Positions 59,574 to 64,000 of a stretch of DNA of 64,000 nucleotides are shown in pieces. Below the pieces are notes generated by a model. It did no database searches. It was not told the DNA's origin and worked only from the letters and a program-made list of their open reading frames with translations. Location: NCBI RefSeq assembly GCF_035917575.1, contig NZ_CP109090.1, positions 5,146,001-5,210,000 on the forward strand, written 5' to 3'. Position 1 is the first letter of the stretch, and every line of letters begins with the position of its first letter. The translations under genes and the position numbers were made by a program. The DNA is from Streptomyces sp. NBC_01788 (GTDB taxonomy: Bacteria > Actinomycetota > Actinomycetes > Streptomycetales > Streptomycetaceae).

Positions 59574-60209
59574 ATGAGCGACCTGAGCGAGACCGTCGAG
59601 ACGGAGGCGGGCGCGGCCCGCGTCACCTGGCACCGGGCCCCCGCGGCACATCTGGTGGTCGCCCTGAGCCACGGAGCCGGCGGCGGTGTCGAGGCCCGCG
59701 ACCTCCAGGCCCTGGCGCGCACCCTCCCCGGGCACGGCGTCACCGTCGCGCTGGTCGAGCAGCCCTGGCGGGTGGTCGGCAAGAAGGTCGCGCCCGCGCC
59801 GAGGACGCTGGACACCGGCTGGCGCGGGCTGTGGCCCGCCCTCACCCGGCCGGGGCTGCCGGTGGTCGCGGGCGGCCGCAGCGCCGGGGCGCGCGTCGCC
59901 TGCCGTACGGCGGCCGGCCTTGGCGCGCACGCCGTCCTCGCCCTCAGCTTCCCGCTGCACCCGCCGGGCAGGCCCGAGAAGTCCCGCGCCGACGAGTTGC
60001 TCGGCGCGGGGGTGCCCACGCTCGTCGTCCAGGGCGGCAACGACCCGTTCGGCAGCCCCGCGGAGTTCCCGGAGGGCTCCTACCGGCTCGTCGAGGTGCC
60101 GTACGGCGATCACGGCTTCGCCGTCCCGAAGCGGGCGTCCATCACCCAGGACCGGGCCCTGGAGATCATCGCCGACGCCGTCGCACAGTGGACCGCGTCA
60201 CTCGGGTGA
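59574..60209 (+). CDS. Alpha/beta hydrolase (KAN-like/dienelactone type)
   Basis: A 211-residue hydrolase with [10 protein letters not shown] (oxyanion loop), the nucleophile [10 protein letters not shown] (about 107), the acid in [12 protein letters not shown] and the His in [12 protein letters not shown]. This small clade (Tex30/KANL3-like) is common in bacteria and without known substrate. The ATG is assumed; its ribosome-binding site (GAGG) is only three bases away, so a GTG at 59547, one base after the SRAP stop, is an alternative. Probably co-transcribed with the SRAP gene. Confidence 0.8.
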   Translation: MSDLSETVETEAGAARVTWHRAPAAHLVVALSHGAGGGVEARDLQALARTLPGHGVTVALVEQPWRVVGKKVAPAPRTLDTGWRGLWPALTRPGLPVVAGGRSAGARVACRTAAGLGAHAVLALSFPLHPPGRPEKSRADELLGAGVPTLVVQGGNDPFGSPAEFPEGSYRLVEVPYGDHGFAVPKRASITQDRALEIIADAVAQWTASLG

Positions 60210-60215
60210 CCCGCG

Positions 60216-60241
60216 GGAATGCCCGGCGGACCCCCGCTGTT
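60216..60241 (+). promoter_or_regulatory. SigR-dependent autoregulatory promoter (sigRp2-like)
   Basis: GGGAAT (GGAAT at 60216-60220), exactly 18 bases, then GTT (60239-60241). The predicted start is near 60248, 5' of both sigR start codons, so SigR would activate its own long form. Confidence 0.85.
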
Positions 60242-60298
60242 GAGCGAATCAGAAGTGCCGCTCCCGGCGCCGACGTCACACGAGAGGGAGTCCGCCGC

Positions 60299-61159
60299 AT
60301 GGGTTCGACCGTTTGCCCGAGCCGCAGCAGCCGCACTGACCTGGACTGGACGGTGCTGCACGCGGCGCGGACCGCTCCTGTTCGAGCGGCGGCAGGCACG
60401 GCTCGTCGTCTATCCTCCGATTCGAGTGGAACCGCATTCGGTGCCACGACGTCGCTTGAGGAGGTGGGTCCGGTTCCCGGTACCGACGCAGGGACCGACA
60501 ACGGCCAGGCGGAGCAGCCCGAGGGCCGGGGCACGAGCGTGGGCGGATCCGTGGAGTCGACGACCGAGCGCAGCGCGCGCTTCGAGCGGGACGCGCTGGA
60601 GTTCCTCGACCAGATGTACTCGGCCGCGCTGCGCATGACGCGCAACCCGGCCGACGCCGAGGACCTGGTGCAGGAGACCTACGCCAAGGCGTACGCGTCC
60701 TTCCACCAGTTCCGCGAGGGCACCAACCTCAAGGCGTGGCTGTACCGGATCCTCACCAACACCTTCATCAACTCGTACCGCAAGAAGCAGCGCGAGCCGC
60801 AGCGCAGCGCCGCCGAGGAGATCGAGGACTGGCAGCTCGCCCGCGCCGAGTCGCACATGTCGACCGGTCTGCGCTCCGCCGAGTCGCAGGCGCTCGACCA
60901 CCTGCCCGATTCGGACGTGAAGGAAGCGCTGCAGGCGATCCCCGAGGAATTCCGCATCGCCGTCTACCTCGCGGATGTAGAAGGCTTTGCGTACAAGGAG
61001 ATCGCGGACATCATGGGGACACCCATCGGGACGGTGATGTCCCGGCTGCACCGGGGCCGCCGTCAGCTGCGCGGCATGCTCGAGGACTACGCCCGCGAGC
61101 GCGGACTGGTCCCGGCCGGCGCCGGAGAGTCGGACGAAGCGAAAGGCTCGGGCTCATGA
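60299..61159 (+). CDS. sigR: SigR-prime, long form with 55-residue N-terminal extension
   Basis: An in-frame ATG with AGGGAG eight bases upstream lies exactly 55 codons before the shorter GTG start. S. coelicolor makes an unstable longer SigR-prime with a 55-residue extension from the induced promoter, giving a transient amplification of the response. The extension here ([20 protein letters not shown] ...) is Ser/Arg/Ala-rich. The rest is identical to the short product. Whether it is degraded by ClpP as in S. coelicolor is inferred. Confidence 0.75.
   Translation: MGSTVCPSRSSRTDLDWTVLHAARTAPVRAAAGTARRLSSDSSGTAFGATTSLEEVGPVPGTDAGTDNGQAEQPEGRGTSVGGSVESTTERSARFERDALEFLDQMYSAALRMTRNPADAEDLVQETYAKAYASFHQFREGTNLKAWLYRILTNTFINSYRKKQREPQRSAAEEIEDWQLARAESHMSTGLRSAESQALDHLPDSDVKEALQAIPEEFRIAVYLADVEGFAYKEIADIMGTPIGTVMSRLHRGRRQLRGMLEDYARERGLVPAGAGESDEAKGSGS
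60464..61159 (+). CDS. sigR: SigR, ECF sigma factor for thiol-oxidative stress
   Basis: A 231-residue ECF sigma factor of the SigR/SigH group. Region 2 ([20 protein letters not shown] then [17 protein letters not shown]) recognises -10; region 4 ([40 protein letters not shown]) recognises -35. It directs transcription from GGAAT-N18-GTT promoters, three of which are in this window. GTG start preceded closely by GAGGAG, matching the S. coelicolor N-terminus. Held inactive by RsrA, whose ATG overlaps its stop. Confidence 0.97.
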   Translation: MGPVPGTDAGTDNGQAEQPEGRGTSVGGSVESTTERSARFERDALEFLDQMYSAALRMTRNPADAEDLVQETYAKAYASFHQFREGTNLKAWLYRILTNTFINSYRKKQREPQRSAAEEIEDWQLARAESHMSTGLRSAESQALDHLPDSDVKEALQAIPEEFRIAVYLADVEGFAYKEIADIMGTPIGTVMSRLHRGRRQLRGMLEDYARERGLVPAGAGESDEAKGSGS

Positions 61160-61467
61160 GCTGCGGAGACCCGCACGAGACGGACTGCGGTGAGGTACTC
61201 GACCACCTCTACGAGTTCCTCGACAGTGAGATGCCGGACGTCGACCGCACCAAGTTCGAGCACCACTTCGAGGAGTGCTCGCCGTGCCTCGAGAAGTACG
61301 GCCTGGAGCAGGCCGTGAAGAAGCTGGTCAAGCGGTGCTGCGGGCATGACGACGTGCCCGCGGACCTGCGCGCCAAGGTCATGGGGCGGATCGATCTCAT
61401 CCGCTCAGGCCAGACCGTCCCCGAGCATGACGTGACCGCGGCACCGGTGACTCCGCAGGAGTCCTGA
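61156..61467 (+). CDS. rsrA: RsrA, zinc-containing redox-sensing anti-sigma factor
   Basis: A 103-residue ZAS-family anti-sigma factor. The zinc and disulfide residues are all conserved at canonical positions: C3, H7, C11, H37, C41, C44, plus C61 and C62. Reduced RsrA with zinc binds SigR; oxidation forms a C11-based disulfide, ejects zinc and frees SigR. Starts in an ATGA overlap with sigR for stoichiometric synthesis. Confidence 0.97.
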   Translation: MSCGDPHETDCGEVLDHLYEFLDSEMPDVDRTKFEHHFEECSPCLEKYGLEQAVKKLVKRCCGHDDVPADLRAKVMGRIDLIRSGQTVPEHDVTAAPVTPQES

Positions 61468-61604
61468 CCCGCTGCACGCGGACGCCCGCCCGGCGCTCCG
61501 CTCCCTTCACCCGAACGTGCTAATCCCCGGGGCTGGGCCTCGTGGGCTCCCCGCCGCGCCCCCTACGCTCCCACCGTGGACAGGCATGACCGGGGAGGGG
61601 CGGC

Positions 61605-63047
61605 ATGGAGGCGGTTGCCCCGCGGGCCCGTGCGTATGTCGCCTGTGCCGTCCTCGCCGCCCTGGCCTGTCTGCTGCCGCTGCCGCTGACGCGCACCTCC
61701 TGGTGGGCGGTCGCCCTGCTCACCGGGGTGTACGCCGGGTGCAGGCAGTTCGCCCGGCGCAGCCTCGCCGGGCCCTTCTACCCCGTACTGCTCGCGGCGG
61801 CCTTCCTGCTGCCGCCGCCCGCCGCCGCCGTCGTCGCGCTGCCGGGTGTGCTGCTCGCCCGCGCCGGGCGGCGGCCCGAGGGGCTGCGCCGGATCTGGCG
61901 GGCCGCGCAGCTCGCCCTCGCGGTGTGGACGGCCGCCCGGGTGCACGGGGCGCTCGGCGGCCCGGACGCCGTCGCCGGCTGTGACTTCCCCTACGTCCTC
62001 CTGCCCGCGGGCGCTGCCGTGCTCGCCTTCTGCCTGGTGCTGACGGCTCTGGACGGCGGGGTCCTCGCGCTGGCGGAGCACGTGCCGGCGCGGCGGGCGT
62101 GGCAGGGGCTGCTGGCACGGTCGCTGGCGCCCGTCGCGGTGCACGGGCTCGCCGGGCTGATGATGGCCGTGCTGTGGGTCAGCCCCTACGGTCCCGTCGC
62201 CGCGCTGCTCGTCCTGCTGCCGATGTGCGTCTCCGGCTGGGTGTACGCCCAGTACCACCGCGAGCGGTCCGCGCACCGGGCCACCATCCGCGCGCTGGTG
62301 CAGGCCGTCGACATCAAGGACGGCTACACGCGGGGGCACAGCGAGCGGGTGGGGCAGGCCTCCATGCTGATCGCGCGCGAGCTGGGCATGGACGACGAGC
62401 GGGTCGAGGTGCTGCGGTTCGCCGGCATCCTGCACGACGTGGGCAAGCTGGGCGTGCCCACCCGGCTGCTGCGCAAGGACGGGCCGCTGACCCCCGAGGA
62501 GCGGCGCGTGATCGAGCTGCACCCCGAGTACGGGCACGAGATGGTGCGCGGGATCTCCTTCCTCGGCGAGGCCCGCTCGGCGATCCTGCACCACCACGAG
62601 CGGCTCGACGGAGGCGGCTACCCGTACGGGCTGACGGGCGGTCAGATCCCCGAGTGCGCACGGGTGGTGGCCGTCGCGGACGCCTTCGACGCGATGACGT
62701 CCACCCGGTCCTACCGGCGGGCCCGGCCGGTGGCCGCCGCGCTGGCGGAGCTGGAGCGCTGCGCGGGAACCCAGTTCGACCCGCGGATGGTCACGGCGCT
62801 GGTCCGGGCCCTGGACCGGTACGGCTGGCACCCGGCGGTCACCGCGCAGGACGGTACGCCCGTCGCCCCGCCCGCACCCTTCCGCGCCGTCTCCGGCACC
62901 TCCGGCCCGGCCTCGGCGGCTCCCGGCGGCGCGGACGGCACGCCCGCCGTCCCTTCGGACGCGGCATCCGGCGGGGCGAGCGGGCCGGCGGTGCCGTACG
63001 CCACCGAGGACGGCGACCTCGGCGGCCGGCCGGAAGCCCGTCGATGA
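61605..63047 (+). CDS. Membrane HD-GYP-like phosphohydrolase
   Basis: A 480-residue protein. About six membrane segments (residues 8-215, e.g. LLPMCVSGWVYAQYHRER at the end) are followed by an HD domain with HSERV, LHDVGKLGVPTRLL, LHPEYGHEMV and HHHERLDGGGYPYGLTGGQI, the last being the HD-GYP region with G-G-Y-P. HD-GYP enzymes hydrolyse cyclic di-GMP; some actinobacterial relatives lack activity. The C-terminus is a ~60-residue Ala/Ser/Gly-rich tail. ATG with GGGGCGG upstream. The next gene starts in an ATGA overlap. Confidence 0.88.
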   Translation: MEAVAPRARAYVACAVLAALACLLPLPLTRTSWWAVALLTGVYAGCRQFARRSLAGPFYPVLLAAAFLLPPPAAAVVALPGVLLARAGRRPEGLRRIWRAAQLALAVWTAARVHGALGGPDAVAGCDFPYVLLPAGAAVLAFCLVLTALDGGVLALAEHVPARRAWQGLLARSLAPVAVHGLAGLMMAVLWVSPYGPVAALLVLLPMCVSGWVYAQYHRERSAHRATIRALVQAVDIKDGYTRGHSERVGQASMLIARELGMDDERVEVLRFAGILHDVGKLGVPTRLLRKDGPLTPEERRVIELHPEYGHEMVRGISFLGEARSAILHHHERLDGGGYPYGLTGGQIPECARVVAVADAFDAMTSTRSYRRARPVAAALAELERCAGTQFDPRMVTALVRALDRYGWHPAVTAQDGTPVAPPAPFRAVSGTSGPASAAPGGADGTPAVPSDAASGGASGPAVPYATEDGDLGGRPEARR

Positions 63048-64000
63048 GCAGACCCCTCCTGCTGCTCCTCATCCGCGGCTCGGCGGTCCTGGTCGCCCTG
63101 CTGTCCCTCACCGTCACCCTGTGGACCGGCCTGGAGGAGCGCGGGGCCGCCCTCGCCTTCGGGGCGCTGGTCCTCGTCGGCGAGCTGACCCGGTGGACCG
63201 GGTCCGAGTCCCGGGAGGCCGCGCCGCTCGGCGCCGCCGGGGCGCTGTCGTACGCGCTGCTGGGCGCGGACGCCGGCCGGCCCAGTCACCACGGCGCCTG
63301 CCAGGTCGTCGCCGTGGTGATCGCCGCCTGCCTCCTGGGCGGCGTGCCGCACATCGCGCGCGGTCGCGGACCGACGCTCGACCACCTGGCGCGGCGGATC
63401 CTCACCGTCGCCTTCGCCGCCGTCTGCTTCCAACCCCTCTACGGCGAAGGGGCGTTCGAGGACTGGGTCGGTCCGGCGTACGCGCTGCTGCTGCTCGCGC
63501 TCCTGGTGCTCACCGCGCTGTGCGGCGCCGTGCTCGCCGCCGCGCAGGCGCACGGGCGCACCCGGTGGCCGTTCGGGCCGCTGCTGCGGGAGGAGCTGCG
63601 GGGCCTGCGCGGGATCGGTTCGGCGGTGTGCGCGACCGGCGCGGTGATGGCCCTCGCCGTCGCCGTGGCCGGGTTGTGGGCGCTGCCCGTGTTCTCGCTG
63701 CCGCTGCTGCTCACCCAGCTTTCCCTCGGACGGTACGCGGCCGTGCGCAGGACCTACCGGCAGACCATCGCCTCCCTGGCCCGGGCCACCGAGGTGGCCG
63801 GGTACACCCCGGCCGGGCACGCCCGGCGGGTGGCCGCGCTCAGCCGGGCCGTGGGCCGGGACCTGGGCCTCGCCGAACCGGAGCTGACCGTCCTGGAGCA
63901 CGCGGCCCTGATGCACGACATCGGGCAGCTCAGCCTGGTCGATCCGGTGCCCGCCGGGGCCACCGCGGGGCTGCCCGCCGAGGAGCAGCGGCGGATCGCG
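63044..64000 (+). CDS. Second membrane HD-domain protein (cut by window edge)
   Basis: 319 residues are visible before the right edge. The ATG overlaps the preceding stop (ATGA). About six to seven hydrophobic segments occupy the first 240 residues (SRPLLLLLIRGSAVLVALLS, LLLLALLVLTALCGAVLAAA). A helical linker and the start of an HD domain follow: YTPAGHARRVAALSRAVGRD and HAALMHDIGQLSLVDPVP, with HD at MHDIG. Same overall design as its neighbour but clearly diverged. Whether the GYP motif is present cannot be seen. Confidence 0.85.
   Translation, partial: MSRPLLLLLIRGSAVLVALLSLTVTLWTGLEERGAALAFGALVLVGELTRWTGSESREAAPLGAAGALSYALLGADAGRPSHHGACQVVAVVIAACLLGGVPHIARGRGPTLDHLARRILTVAFAAVCFQPLYGEGAFEDWVGPAYALLLLALLVLTALCGAVLAAAQAHGRTRWPFGPLLREELRGLRGIGSAVCATGAVMALAVAVAGLWALPVFSLPLLLTQLSLGRYAAVRRTYRQTIASLARATEVAGYTPAGHARRVAALSRAVGRDLGLAEPELTVLEHAALMHDIGQLSLVDPVPAGATAGLPAEEQRRIA

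Overview
This is a high-GC actinobacterial chromosome segment, almost certainly Streptomyces. The evidence is pervasive G/C at third codon positions, frequent GTG starts and ATGA/GTGA stop-start overlaps, an adjacent sigR-rsrA pair, a WblC/WhiB7 regulator, mycoredoxin, an AdnAB pair, and UPF0182 and TerD/AIM24 proteins. I see no insertion sequence, prophage, CRISPR array or rRNA. One tRNA is present. Both ends cut a gene.

Layout. 0-3.3 kb: start of an acidic protein, an alpha/beta hydrolase and a membrane-anchored DUF3152 metallopeptidase-like protein with a 12-residue repeat. 3.5-8.5 kb: a tightly overlapping operon of a PelF-like glycosyltransferase (DUF3492 + GT4), a polytopic membrane protein, two possible tiny genes, a sugar-nucleotide epimerase/dehydratase and a spherulin-4/GH114-like protein. 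It looks like a reduced, Pel-related polysaccharide module and is the best candidate for an undescribed system. 8.5-17.6 kb: moeZ, an orphan DUF397 protein, a small membrane protein, two tandem lipoprotein aminopeptidases, a pseudokinase-flippase fusion and an alkyltransferase-like protein. 17.9-32.3 kb: DNA repair and stress block (adnA, adnB, M20 dipeptidase, nudC, mrx1, uvrD2, then wblC with an attenuator leader). 32.3-48.4 kb: ABC1 kinase + ThiF/winged-helix pair, YgjP-type metallopeptidase, TerD/AIM24 operon, Nudix + Zincin_2 pair, SDR, moaE, PDZ-Lon protease and UPF0182. From moeZ to UPF0182 the gene content matches, as I recall it, the Mycobacterium tuberculosis Rv3206c-Rv3193c neighbourhood. 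48.6-60.2 kb: Sel1-repeat protein, initiator tRNA, Fur-family regulator divergent from catalase, CBS protein, hisN, TetR, SMR transporter, rsgA, aroA, M50-like protease, SRAP protein and a hydrolase. 60.2-64 kb: sigR-rsrA and two tandem membrane HD-domain proteins.

Regulation that can be read directly: three promoters fit GGAAT-N18-GTT of the thiol-oxidative-stress sigma factor SigR (before moeZ, mrx1 and sigR itself). The wblC leader has a WhiB7-type promoter, an upstream ORF, a hairpin over its stop codon and an intrinsic terminator. An inverted repeat sits between the -35 and -10 of the catalase promoter. Several strong hairpin terminators separate the units.

Start codons are inferred from ribosome-binding sites and conserved N-termini as remembered. 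Family assignments come from reading motifs, without database searches.
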